Origin: Chryseobacterium takakiae
GTDB taxonomy: Bacteria; Bacteroidota; Bacteroidia; Flavobacteriales; Weeksellaceae
Direction of reading: 5' to 3'
Length of the DNA: 64,000 nt
Assembly: GCF_900129385.1 (NCBI RefSeq)
Contig: NZ_FQVO01000009.1
Coordinates: 124,001 to 188,000, forward strand
Part shown: positions 7,773 through 16,628 of the stretch, piece by piece
Numbering within the stretch: the first letter of the stretch is position 1
How the letters are laid out: each line of letters begins with the position of its first letter
The notes under the pieces: generated by a model
Databases searched by the model: none
What the model saw: only the letters and a program-made list of their open reading frames with translations
What the model was told of the DNA's origin: nothing
Made by a program: the position numbers and the translations under genes

Positions 7773-9578
7773 ATGTGCGGAATAGCCGGAATAATATATA
7801 AAGATCAGACACAGGTAAAAGAGGAAGCTCTCAAAAGAATGACCGACAGAATGTCGCACAGAGGGCCCGACGCAGAAGGCTTTTTTATTAAAGATAATGT
7901 AGGATTCGGACACCGAAGATTGTCGATTATTGATACAAGTGAATCTGCAAACCAGCCTTTTTATTTCGGTGATCAATATGTTTTGATCTTCAACGGAGCT
8001 ATCTATAATTATATAGAACTCAGAGAAGAGCTTGAAAAAAAAGGGTACCAGTTTAAAACAGATTCAGATACAGAAGTTCTGATTACCTCTTATGATTGCT
8101 GGAAAGAAGATTGCGTGAAAAAATTCAACGGCATGTGGGCTTTTGCCATATTTGATGTGAAAAATAATAAAGTATTCTGTTCACGTGATCGTTTTGGGAT
8201 TAAACCTTTTTATTATTTTACAGATAATAACAAATTTATTTTCGCTTCAGAAATCAAACCGATACTTGAGATTGAGAAAATCACGCAGGTAAATGTGCAG
8301 GTGCTTGTTCAGTTTATTGCTGTTAATCTCACGGAACAAACCAGCGAAACTTTTTTTCAGGGTATCAGCAAACTCCCCGGCTCACATAATTTAGTGTATG
8401 ATCTCGTAAATAATACCTATGAGATCTACAGGTATTACGATATCCATTTTAATGAAGAAATTTCAAAGCTTTCTTTAGAAGATGCAGCCAGCCTTTTTGA
8501 TAAAGAGCTTGAACGTTCCATAAAAATGAGATTAAGATGTGACGTAAAAATAGGATCTGCTTTAAGTGGTGGTTTAGACAGTTCGTATATGGCATCCAAA
8601 GCATCCAAAATATATAAAGAACAAAAAAAAGAGAAATTTAATGTGATTTCGGTAGGGTCAAGGGATCCCAAAAATGATGAAAGCTATTATTCTAAATTGG
8701 TTTCGGAACATCTTGGCCTAAATCAGGACCTCATATATCCCAGCCAGGAAGAATTCAGGAAAAAAATCAATGATGTTATTATTTCCCAAGAAGAACCATT
8801 TCCCGGATTGTCCATTTACATGCAGAACTTCCTTATGGAAGAAACCAATAAGTTAAATATCAAAGTATTGCTGGACGGACAAGGAGCGGATGAAATTTTG
8901 CTCGGTTACAGCAGATATACTGCGGCATATCTCAGAAACCATTCTTTCATAAAAAATCTAAAGTTCCTGCTCAGTGTACCTGGACATTATGATATTTCAA
9001 TATATAAAGGGATCCTATATTATTTATATTTTAGTGTTTTCTTTGTTAGAAAGCTTAGGATATTATTCCGGGCAAGAAATATAAAATCCGGATATAGAAA
9101 AAAAATTGATTTTACGCTGATGAAAAATCTTACCAATTCATATTCCGATATTTTTAAAATGCAGAGAATTGAGATTTTCTGGACGCAGATTCCGGAGCTC
9201 CTGAAATTTGAAGAAAAAAATTCTATGGCCTTTGGAGTGGAAACAAGACTTCCATTCTTAGATTACAAATTTGTAGAAACATGTCTGTCAATTAATAGCA
9301 ACTTTAAGATCTATGATAAATGGTCTAAATATCTATTAAGAAAAAACATGTCTGGTAACTTACCGGATGAAGTAACGTGGCGGAAAAGAAAAATAGGATT
9401 TGATGCTCCTGCAGATAAGTGGTGGCCCTATTCTGAAGAAATTTTGGAAAAAATTAACCAGTCAGAAATATTGCAGAAACTTTATTCCAAAAAAATTAAA
9501 AAAATCAAAAACAGAGAAATGCAGTGGAAATTATATAATATTGCAATCTGGGAAAAAATATTCGACATGAAACTATAA
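7773..9578 (+). CDS. asnB: Asparagine synthase-like glutamine amidotransferase
   Basis: A 601-residue AsnB-type enzyme. The N-terminal Ntn glutaminase begins with the catalytic Cys2 (MCGIAGI), with RGPDAEG and GHRRLSIID following; the C-terminal synthetase domain has the PP-loop SGGLDSS at 265-271 and the DGQGADEILLGY motif. Housekeeping AsnB makes asparagine, but in O-antigen loci such enzymes (WbpS-like) amidate a uronic acid carboxylate. Its location directly behind the sugar amidotransferase trio favours that role; the sequence cannot exclude plain asparagine synthesis. Spacing is 2 bases upstream and 11 bases downstream. Confidence 0.82.
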   Translation: MCGIAGIIYKDQTQVKEEALKRMTDRMSHRGPDAEGFFIKDNVGFGHRRLSIIDTSESANQPFYFGDQYVLIFNGAIYNYIELREELEKKGYQFKTDSDTEVLITSYDCWKEDCVKKFNGMWAFAIFDVKNNKVFCSRDRFGIKPFYYFTDNNKFIFASEIKPILEIEKITQVNVQVLVQFIAVNLTEQTSETFFQGISKLPGSHNLVYDLVNNTYEIYRYYDIHFNEEISKLSLEDAASLFDKELERSIKMRLRCDVKIGSALSGGLDSSYMASKASKIYKEQKKEKFNVISVGSRDPKNDESYYSKLVSEHLGLNQDLIYPSQEEFRKKINDVIISQEEPFPGLSIYMQNFLMEETNKLNIKVLLDGQGADEILLGYSRYTAAYLRNHSFIKNLKFLLSVPGHYDISIYKGILYYLYFSVFFVRKLRILFRARNIKSGYRKKIDFTLMKNLTNSYSDIFKMQRIEIFWTQIPELLKFEEKNSMAFGVETRLPFLDYKFVETCLSINSNFKIYDKWSKYLLRKNMSGNLPDEVTWRKRKIGFDAPADKWWPYSEEILEKINQSEILQKLYSKKIKKIKNREMQWKLYNIAIWEKIFDMKL

Positions 9579-9589
9579 ACCGAAAAACA

Positions 9590-10627
9590 ATGCAGATTAA
9601 AGATAAAACACTTTTGATTACGGGAGGGACAGGCTCTTTCGGGACAGCTGTTCTTAGAAAATTTATTAATACAGACCATTTTAAGGAAATACGTATCTTT
9701 TCCCGTGATGAGAAAAAGCAGGATGATATGAGAAATCAGTTTAAAAATGATAAACTGAAATTTTATATCGGTGATGTAAGAGACTATAAGAGTGTTGAGC
9801 CTGCAACGAGAGGAGTGGATTATATTTTTCATGCTGCTGCCCTTAAGCAGGTACCATCATGCGAATTTTTTCCTATGCAGGCCGTGAAAACAAATGTTGA
9901 AGGCACGCAGAATGTAATTGATGCTGCCGTTCAGAATTATGTGAAAAAAGTAATCTGTCTAAGTACGGACAAAGCAGCATATCCCATTAATGCAATGGGT
10001 ATTTCGAAGGCAATGATGGAAAAAGTAGCCATCGCTGCCTCCCGAAATGTTAATGATACAGTGGTTTGTCTTACAAGATATGGTAATGTAATGGCTTCCA
10101 GAGGATCCGTAATCCCTTTATTTGTAAAGCAGATTAAAAACGGAGATCCTATTACTATTACAGACCCCAACATGACCAGGTTTCTGATGTCGCTGGAAGA
10201 GGCGGTAGATCTTGTTTTATTTGCGTTTGAACATGGAAATCCCGGAGACTTATTCGTGAATAAAGCACCGGCCGGAACAATCGGCGATTTGGCACAGGCC
10301 TTAAAAGAAATGTTCAAAGCCGATAATCCTGTAAAAATTATCGGAACGAGACACGGCGAAAAATTGTATGAGACACTTTGTACCCGTGAAGAAATGATTA
10401 AAGCTGAAGATATGGGGAATTTTTACAGAATTCCGGCTGATAACAGGGATCTTAATTATGCCCAATATTTTTCAGAAGGGACAGAAGATATTTCCAAAAT
10501 TGAAGATTATCATTCTCATAATACACAGCAGCAGGATGTAGAAGGTATGAAAAAGCTCCTCATGAAACTGCCGCTCATAAGGAAAGAAGTCTTGGGAGAA
10601 GATAATATAATGCAATATCCCGATTAA
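9590..10627 (+). CDS. capE: UDP-GlcNAc 4,6-dehydratase/5-epimerase (CapE/WbjB/FnlA)
   Basis: A 345-residue extended SDR that performs the first step of UDP-L-FucNAc synthesis: C4 oxidation, C6 dehydration and C5 epimerisation of UDP-GlcNAc. The NAD(P)-binding GGTGSFG motif is at residues 12-18; HAAALKQVP and LSTDKAAYPINAMGISK follow, with methionine in place of the usual catalytic tyrosine (M-x3-K), the CapE/FnlA signature. Length matches the family. It is followed by a cupin gene and then capF, and capG lies further down, so the whole pathway is in this operon. The related UDP-GlcNAc 4,6-dehydratase PglF is much longer. Confidence 0.9.
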   Translation: MQIKDKTLLITGGTGSFGTAVLRKFINTDHFKEIRIFSRDEKKQDDMRNQFKNDKLKFYIGDVRDYKSVEPATRGVDYIFHAAALKQVPSCEFFPMQAVKTNVEGTQNVIDAAVQNYVKKVICLSTDKAAYPINAMGISKAMMEKVAIAASRNVNDTVVCLTRYGNVMASRGSVIPLFVKQIKNGDPITITDPNMTRFLMSLEEAVDLVLFAFEHGNPGDLFVNKAPAGTIGDLAQALKEMFKADNPVKIIGTRHGEKLYETLCTREEMIKAEDMGNFYRIPADNRDLNYAQYFSEGTEDISKIEDYHSHNTQQQDVEGMKKLLMKLPLIRKEVLGEDNIMQYPD

Positions 10628-10639
10628 AACTATTGAGTT

Positions 10640-11065
10640 ATGGAAAAACCAATGCTTATTCAGGGGAAAAGCTTTGCAGATGACAGAGGAAGTCTTTTTT
10701 TTAATAATGATTTCGATGCATCTCAGATCAAAAGAATCTACTTTATAGAAAACAGAGATACTCGGTTTATAAGAGGTTGGACTGGTCATCAAAGGGAACA
10801 AAGATGGTTTTCTGCCGCACAGGGAAGTTTTACCATAAACCTGATTAAAATCGACAACTGGGAAAAACCCTCTGAAAATCTGCAGGTTTTAAAATTTGAA
10901 TTAAATTCAGAAAATTTAGATATTCTGCATGTTCCCTCCGGATATGCTAGTGCTATTCAGTCTCATCATGAAAATTCAAGATTGCTGGTAATGGCAGATT
11001 ATGCCCTCGGCGAAATTACTGATGATTATCGTTTTCCTATAAACTATTTCGAAAATTTAAAATAA
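10640..11065 (+). CDS. Cupin-fold sugar epimerase-like protein (WxcM/FdtA-like)
   Basis: A 141-residue single-domain cupin. The segment IRGWTGHQREQRWFSAAQG, followed by FTINLIKID and ILHVPSGYASAIQS, matches the RmlC-like cupins of the WxcM/FdtA group that isomerise or bind 4-keto sugars. It sits between capE and capF, and its end overlaps the capF start by one base, so it is translationally coupled to the FucNAc enzymes. It may act on the 4-keto intermediate made by CapE or be a non-catalytic chaperone-like cupin. No proof of activity is visible. Confidence 0.68.
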   Translation: MEKPMLIQGKSFADDRGSLFFNNDFDASQIKRIYFIENRDTRFIRGWTGHQREQRWFSAAQGSFTINLIKIDNWEKPSENLQVLKFELNSENLDILHVPSGYASAIQSHHENSRLLVMADYALGEITDDYRFPINYFENLK

Positions 11066-12183
11066 TGAAAAAAATCGGAATTACCGGCCAGAATGGCTTT
11101 GTCGGTTCACATCTCTACAATACGCTTGGCTTATCACCGGATCAATTTGAAAGAATTCATTTTGAAAGGGATTTTTTCGAAAACGATGAAAAACTGGATA
11201 AGTTTGTAGCGCAGTGTGATGTGATCGTACATCTTGCAGCAATGAACAGACATACTGATCCGGAAGTTATTTACACCAATAATATGGAGCTTGTAAAAAA
11301 ATTAACAGCTTCTTTAGAAAAAACAAAATCCAAAGCACATGTTCTCTTCTCATCCTCCTCTCAGGAAGAAAAAGACAACCTTTACGGGAAATCCAAAAAA
11401 GAAGGGCGTCAGCTTTTGGCAGAATGGGCGGAAAAATCGGGCGGAAAATTTACGGGCATGGTTATTCCCAATGTTTTCGGTCCTTTTGGGAAACCCAATT
11501 ACAATTCTTTTATTGCAACCTTTTGTCATAAACTTACCCATGGGGAAACGCCATTTATTGATCAGGACGGAGAGGTTAAATTGATCTATATAGGAGAACT
11601 TGTAAAGGAAATCATCACTCAGATTGAAGAAGGAAAAAACAGGGATCTCTATGAAGTTCCGCATACCTCCGTTAATAAGGTTTCGGAAGTACTCGGAAAA
11701 TTAGAAAATTATAAAAAGTTATATTTTGAAAACGGAGAAATTCCTGCTTTAGAAACTGCTTTTGATTTAAATCTTTTCAATACTTTCCGATGCTATTTTG
11801 ATATAAAAAATCATTACCCCGTAAAATTTACGCAGCATACGGATCCGAGAGGAGCGTTTGTTGAGGTGATAAGACTGGGCATAGGTGGGCAATGTTCGTT
11901 TTCAACTACCGTTCCGGGAATTACTAGAGGAAACCATTTCCATACACGGAAAATAGAGAGATTTGCTGTTATCAAAGGGAAAGCGCTGATACAGCTTCGG
12001 AAAATAGATACCGATGAAGTGCTGGATTTTTTCTTGGATGGAACCGAGCCTGCATACGTAGATATGCCGATCTGGTACACGCACAATATTAAAAATATAG
12101 GAGAAGAAGAGCTATATACTATTTTTTGGATTAATGAGCCTTTTAATCCCGAAGATGCAGATACCTATTTTCTGGAAGTGTAG
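11065..12183 (+). CDS. capF: UDP-2-acetamido-2,6-dideoxy-L-talose synthase (CapF/WbjC/FnlB)
   Basis: A 372-residue bifunctional enzyme for step two of UDP-L-FucNAc synthesis, joining an N-terminal SDR reductase to a C-terminal cupin epimerase. The SDR part shows ITGQNGFVGSH near residue 6 and the active-site pair in NLYGKSKKEG. The cupin starts near residue 255 and has the metal-ligand motif GNHFHTRKIERF. Both domains are intact and the length is usual for CapF. It overlaps the cupin gene by one base and precedes the polymerase gene by 3 bases. Confidence 0.9.
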   Translation: MKKIGITGQNGFVGSHLYNTLGLSPDQFERIHFERDFFENDEKLDKFVAQCDVIVHLAAMNRHTDPEVIYTNNMELVKKLTASLEKTKSKAHVLFSSSSQEEKDNLYGKSKKEGRQLLAEWAEKSGGKFTGMVIPNVFGPFGKPNYNSFIATFCHKLTHGETPFIDQDGEVKLIYIGELVKEIITQIEEGKNRDLYEVPHTSVNKVSEVLGKLENYKKLYFENGEIPALETAFDLNLFNTFRCYFDIKNHYPVKFTQHTDPRGAFVEVIRLGIGGQCSFSTTVPGITRGNHFHTRKIERFAVIKGKALIQLRKIDTDEVLDFFLDGTEPAYVDMPIWYTHNIKNIGEEELYTIFWINEPFNPEDADTYFLEV

Positions 12184-12186
12184 TAG

Positions 12187-13437
12187 ATGGAAAAAACAAA
12201 AAGTCTTAAGTATTCGATAATAATAAATCAGGAAATGTATTTCCTGATATTTGCTTTATTCGGCTATATTTTGGGCTACATAGATCCTTATAATTCCAGT
12301 GGATATCCTCACTATATCAATGCATTCATAAGAGGTGTCTTGTTTGTGGCATCAATATATTTCATAGGTAAAAATATCTCAATAGTTAAAAAAAGAAAAG
12401 TATTGGTAGCAGCATTTGTTACTTTTTTCTCTTTTTACCTGTTCAAACTGTATCATACGATCCCGGATATTGATTTACCGGCAGATGCATTGCAAAAACT
12501 GAAATATTCTATTTATTATTTTGGTTTTATCATAATACCGGTGCCCGTTATCGCTCTGGTAAGCCTGGACTACGAAAAAATTGATTTTAAAAAGTTTTTC
12601 CGGATCATATTCTGGCTTTATTTTATTCTTCTAGCTATCAATTTTATTCATACGCAGTTTATTTTTGATACCTATTCAAGTAATGGAAGAAGCGGTATAT
12701 TCAGGTTATATTATATCACAGTCGGACATTATGGGTTAAGCTTGGTTATTATGGCATTGTATAGTTTTTTAATTTTGAAGATTAAAGGCCTTCACTATAT
12801 CATTGCGATTTTTCTCGGACTTTTTCCAATGTATGTTGCCGCAGCAAGAAGTCCGGTACTGGCATTGATAATCATTCTTTTTGTATTTTTAATGTTATTG
12901 AATAAAAGAAAATACTGGATCTCTTTCTTTAGCCTTATTGTATTGTCTTTTATTGCATTATTTTGGATATATCAAAGTAAAATAGCTGAAGATTTTATTT
13001 TTTTTAAAAGATTAAATGCGGCAATTTTTGAAAATAATGCTTCAGGAAGAGCTTTTTACTTAAACAGCGGTGTAGAGATATTCAGGGAACATCCTTTCAT
13101 TGGAGGGAATGCTTTATTAAGCGACGGAGCCTATTCACATAATATATTTATAGATATATTAATGTCAACAGGATTATTAGGTATGGCGCTCTTTATAATT
13201 TATTTTAAATTTGTAATCAGAAGCTTTTTTAAAGTTCTGAAGAATATTTATCAATATAAGGAAAGCGGGATCTTGATTTTCTTTTTCCTGCAGTATTTAA
13301 TTTTGGCTCAGACCTCAGGAAGCCTTTATTTATCATTTGAGTTGTGGTATTTTGGAGCAGCCGTTATCGGATTAGGATATATAAATTGTACAAATGAAGA
13401 AATTAAAAGTATTAACCGTCGTGGGAACACGGCCTGA
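12187..13437 (+). CDS. wzy: O-antigen/capsule polymerase (Wzy-like)
   Basis: A 416-residue integral membrane protein with about ten hydrophobic helices and a larger periplasmic loop before the last helices. The motif around residues 270-320 (NNASGRAFYLNSG, then HNIFIDILMSTG) resembles the Wzy_C / O-antigen ligase family (PF04932 type). In the middle of a nucleotide-sugar and glycosyltransferase operon it most likely polymerises repeat units on the periplasmic side of the inner membrane. An O-antigen ligase (WaaL) role cannot be excluded. Its 3' end overlaps capG by 44 bases in a different frame. Confidence 0.75.
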   Translation: MEKTKSLKYSIIINQEMYFLIFALFGYILGYIDPYNSSGYPHYINAFIRGVLFVASIYFIGKNISIVKKRKVLVAAFVTFFSFYLFKLYHTIPDIDLPADALQKLKYSIYYFGFIIIPVPVIALVSLDYEKIDFKKFFRIIFWLYFILLAINFIHTQFIFDTYSSNGRSGIFRLYYITVGHYGLSLVIMALYSFLILKIKGLHYIIAIFLGLFPMYVAAARSPVLALIIILFVFLMLLNKRKYWISFFSLIVLSFIALFWIYQSKIAEDFIFFKRLNAAIFENNASGRAFYLNSGVEIFREHPFIGGNALLSDGAYSHNIFIDILMSTGLLGMALFIIYFKFVIRSFFKVLKNIYQYKESGILIFFFLQYLILAQTSGSLYLSFELWYFGAAVIGLGYINCTNEEIKSINRRGNTA

Positions 13438-14530
13438 AATCATCAGATTATCAAGAGTATTATCTGCTTTGGACGCTTCTGAAGCTATTGAACATATCAT
13501 CGTCCATACGGGACAAAACTATGATTACGAACTGAACCAGATTTTCTTTGAAGATCTGGGTCTTCGCAGGCCGGATTATTTCCTTGAAGCAGCCGGTAAA
13601 ACGGCCACAGAAACCGTTGGAAATATTCTGATTAAAATAGATCCTCTTCTGGAAGAACTGAAGCCGGATGCCTTCCTTGTTTTGGGAGATACCAACTCGT
13701 GTCTTTGTGCGATTCCCGCAAAGAAAAGACAAATACCTATTTTCCACATGGAAGCCGGAAACAGATGTTTCGACCAGAGAGTTCCTGAGGAAACCAACAG
13801 AAAAATCGTAGACCATACAGCAGATATTAACCTAACCTACTCAGATATTGCAAGAGAATATCTTTTGCGTGAAGGACTTCCTGCCGACAGAATTATCAAA
13901 ACAGGATCTCCGATGTTCGAAGTCCTGCATCATTATCTCCCACAGATTGAAAAATCCGATGTGCTCACTCGTTTGAATATTGAAGAAGGAAAGTATTTTG
14001 TTGTATCTTCTCACCGGGAAGAAAATATTAATTCAGAGAAAAATTTTAAAGGATTAATACAAAGCCTAAATACAATTGCCGAAAAGTTTAAATTACCCAT
14101 TATTGTTTCCACTCATCCCAGAACCAGAAACATGATTGATAAAATGAACGTTGAGGTAAGACCGGAAATTCAGTTTTTAAAACCTTTAGGATTTCATGAT
14201 TATAATGCATTGCAGATGAGAAGCTTTGCGGTTTTATCAGATTCAGGAACAATTTCTGAAGAATCTTCCATTCTTAATTTCAGGGCATTAAACATCCGTG
14301 AGGCTCATGAACGTCCGGAAGCCATGGAAGAAGCATCGGTCATGATGGTAGGGCTTTCTCCTGAAAGAATCATGCAGGGACTTGCCCAGCTTCAGCAGCA
14401 GAAAATAGGAAATGAAAGGAATTTCAGACCCGTTGCAGACTATTCTATGCCCAATGTTTCCGAAAAGATGGTAAGAATTATTCTGAGCTATACCGATTAT
14501 ATTAACAGAGTTGTCTGGAGTAAAAGCTAA
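13394..14530 (+). CDS. capG: UDP-N-acetyl-L-talosamine 2-epimerase, UDP-L-FucNAc forming (CapG/WbjD/FnlC)
   Basis: A 378-residue non-hydrolysing 2-epimerase, the last step to UDP-L-FucNAc. It starts VVGTRPEIIRLSRV and has VHTGQNYDYELNQIFF, VLGDTNSCL, HMEAGNRCFDQRVPEETNR, SSHREENI and SDSGTISEESS. GNRCFD in place of the WecB GLRSF motif is typical of WbjD/CapG rather than WecB, so it differs from the enzyme at the left edge of the window. The start ATG lies 44 bases inside the polymerase gene; no later ATG would keep the N-terminal GTRPE motif, so the overlap appears genuine. Confidence 0.88.
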   Translation: MKKLKVLTVVGTRPEIIRLSRVLSALDASEAIEHIIVHTGQNYDYELNQIFFEDLGLRRPDYFLEAAGKTATETVGNILIKIDPLLEELKPDAFLVLGDTNSCLCAIPAKKRQIPIFHMEAGNRCFDQRVPEETNRKIVDHTADINLTYSDIAREYLLREGLPADRIIKTGSPMFEVLHHYLPQIEKSDVLTRLNIEEGKYFVVSSHREENINSEKNFKGLIQSLNTIAEKFKLPIIVSTHPRTRNMIDKMNVEVRPEIQFLKPLGFHDYNALQMRSFAVLSDSGTISEESSILNFRALNIREAHERPEAMEEASVMMVGLSPERIMQGLAQLQQQKIGNERNFRPVADYSMPNVSEKMVRIILSYTDYINRVVWSKS

Positions 14531-15735
14531 TGAAAATTCTTATTGTAACGCAGTATTTTTATCCGGAAAATTTTAAAAGTAATGACCTCGCTTTCGAATT
14601 AAAGAAGAGAGGACACGACGTTACTGTACTCACCGGAATTCCCAACTACCCTGAAGGTAAAATATATGAAGGATATGGATATTTTAAAAAAAGAACGCAG
14701 TATATCAACAATGTGAAGGTTATAAGAGCGTTATTGTTGCCGAGAGGAAGCGGTGGCGGGTTGAGATTATTTCTCAATTATTTTAGCTGGGCATTTTTTG
14801 CCTCTTTAAAAGCATTGCAGCTATCCTCAAAAAAATATGATGCAATTATAGTTCATGAACCTTCACCCATTACCCAGTTTTATCCTGCGCTGGTTTTAAA
14901 AAAACTACAGAAGACGCCTGTCTATTTTTGGGTAATGGATTTATGGCCCGAAAGCCTTGAAATCGCCGGAGGCATTAAAAATAAATTCATACTCAACTTT
15001 TTCACCAGGATGGTGCGGAACTTTTATAAAGAATCAGAAAAGATATTGATCACCTCCAAAGGTTTTAAAAAATCTATTCTGGAAAAAGGTGATTTTGAAA
15101 ATAAAATTCACTATTTTCCCAATTGGGCAGAAGACACCATATCCTCAGGAAATAAAGAATTCCCAATTCCCGAACTTCCCGACGGATTCAGGATCATATT
15201 TGCCGGAAATATAGGGGAAGCTCAGGATATGGACAATATTATGAAGGCAGCTTTAATGCTTAAAGAAAATAAAGAAATTAAATTTATTTTACTGGGAGAT
15301 GGCAGAAAAATGCCTTTTGTACAGGATTTTATCTCAGAATATCATCTTGAGAAAACAGTGTATACCTTAGGACGTTTTCCTGTTGAAGCAATGGCTACTT
15401 TTTTTAATGCTGCAGATCTATTATTGGTAAGTCTTAAAGATGACCCTATATTCAACCTTACCGTTCCTGCAAAAGTCCAGGCTTATATGAGTTCCGGAAA
15501 GCCGATTCTTGCTATGCTCAATGGTGAAGGTGCAGAAAATATCGCTGAAGCAGATTGCGGATTTTCCGTTCCGGCAGGCAATAGTGAAGCATTAGCCGCT
15601 ACAATTGAAAGAATATCACAAATGAAAAAAGAAGATTTGGCAATTTTAGGAAGAAATGGAAAACAGTTTTATGAATTAAACTATAAAATGGAGCAGTGCA
15701 TTTCAAATCTTGAAAAATTAATTTCCCAAAAATGA
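14530..15735 (+). CDS. wbuB: GT4 glycosyltransferase, WbuB-like (probable L-FucNAc transferase)
   Basis: A 401-residue GT4 enzyme resembling WbuB, the transferase that usually follows the fnl/cap FucNAc genes. Recognisable parts are VTQYFYPENFKSNDLAFEL, GIPNYPEGK, VHEPSPITQFYPAL, WVMDLWPESLE, FPNWAED and the C-terminal VPAKVQAYMSSGKPI. It overlaps capG by one base and the next SDR gene by 4 bases. By analogy with other loci it probably adds L-FucNAc as the second sugar on the lipid carrier; that specificity is inference. Confidence 0.82.
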   Translation: MKILIVTQYFYPENFKSNDLAFELKKRGHDVTVLTGIPNYPEGKIYEGYGYFKKRTQYINNVKVIRALLLPRGSGGGLRLFLNYFSWAFFASLKALQLSSKKYDAIIVHEPSPITQFYPALVLKKLQKTPVYFWVMDLWPESLEIAGGIKNKFILNFFTRMVRNFYKESEKILITSKGFKKSILEKGDFENKIHYFPNWAEDTISSGNKEFPIPELPDGFRIIFAGNIGEAQDMDNIMKAALMLKENKEIKFILLGDGRKMPFVQDFISEYHLEKTVYTLGRFPVEAMATFFNAADLLLVSLKDDPIFNLTVPAKVQAYMSSGKPILAMLNGEGAENIAEADCGFSVPAGNSEALAATIERISQMKKEDLAILGRNGKQFYELNYKMEQCISNLEKLISQK

Positions 15736-16628
15736 AAATAATTATTACAGGAGCTTCAGGATTTGTAGGAAAAAATCTTTCACAATTCCTAAAAAATAAA
15801 GAACATGATATAGATGCTGTGTCATTACGTTCTGAATGGACCCTTGACATCAATGCCGATGCCCTGATCCATTTGGCCGGGAAAGCACATGATATTGAAA
15901 ACAGTTCGGAGGCTGAAGATTATTTCAAAATTAATACGGAACTTACAAAAAAAGTTTTTGACGAGTTTTTGAAGTCAAATATCAAAGATTTTATTTATTT
16001 TAGCAGCGTAAAGGCTGTAGCGGACTGCGTTGTGGATATTTTACATGAAGACCACATGGCAGAACCTAAAACTCCTTATGGGAAATCTAAATTGCTTGCG
16101 GAAGAATATTTACTTTCCCAGGCACTTCCCGGCACAAAAAGGCTTTTTGTTATTCGCCCTTGTATGATTCATGGTCCCGGAAATAAAGGCAATCTTAATC
16201 TTCTGTATAAAATGGTCAAAATGGGCATGCCATGGCCATTAGGTGCATTTGATAACAAAAGATCATTTTTAAGTATTGATAATGTTAACTTTTTGGTATT
16301 ACAATTACTTGAAAATAAAAAAATTACATCTGGAATTTATAATGTTGCGGATGACGAATTTTTATCAACTAATGAATTGATAAAGATTATTGATGAAGCA
16401 CTTGGTAAAAGAACAAAGCAATTGAATGTGTATCCGGATATTATAAATATTTTTTCAAAAGTAGGTGATAAAATAAAACTTCCTTTAAACTCGGAAAGAT
16501 TAAAAAAGCTGACCGAAAATTATAAAGTTTCCAATCATAAAATAAAATCAGCTTTAGATATAAGGCAACTTCCCGTTTCCACAAAAGAAGGATTAATAAA
16601 AACTATAAAAAGCTTTCAACACAAATGA
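15732..16628 (+). CDS. NAD-dependent epimerase/reductase (SDR), WbpV/WreQ-like
   Basis: A 298-residue extended SDR with GASGFVGKN at residues 7-15, HLAGKAHD, the catalytic serine in YFSSVKAV and the YGKSK pair (TPYGKSKLLAEE). The KAHD feature and its position next to a WecA/WbpL-type transferase resemble the 4-keto-reductases (WbpV, WreQ) that make UDP-D-QuiNAc, or UDP-FucNAc reductases. If so, the first sugar on the carrier would be a reduced 6-deoxyhexosamine. It overlaps both neighbours by 4 bases (ATGA). Confidence 0.75.
   Translation: MKIIITGASGFVGKNLSQFLKNKEHDIDAVSLRSEWTLDINADALIHLAGKAHDIENSSEAEDYFKINTELTKKVFDEFLKSNIKDFIYFSSVKAVADCVVDILHEDHMAEPKTPYGKSKLLAEEYLLSQALPGTKRLFVIRPCMIHGPGNKGNLNLLYKMVKMGMPWPLGAFDNKRSFLSIDNVNFLVLQLLENKKITSGIYNVADDEFLSTNELIKIIDEALGKRTKQLNVYPDIINIFSKVGDKIKLPLNSERLKKLTENYKVSNHKIKSALDIRQLPVSTKEGLIKTIKSFQHK

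Noticed and set aside
10472..10801. Minus-strand open frame across capE and the cupin gene
   Set aside because: Low-complexity and without family features; both overlapping plus-strand genes are clearly real.
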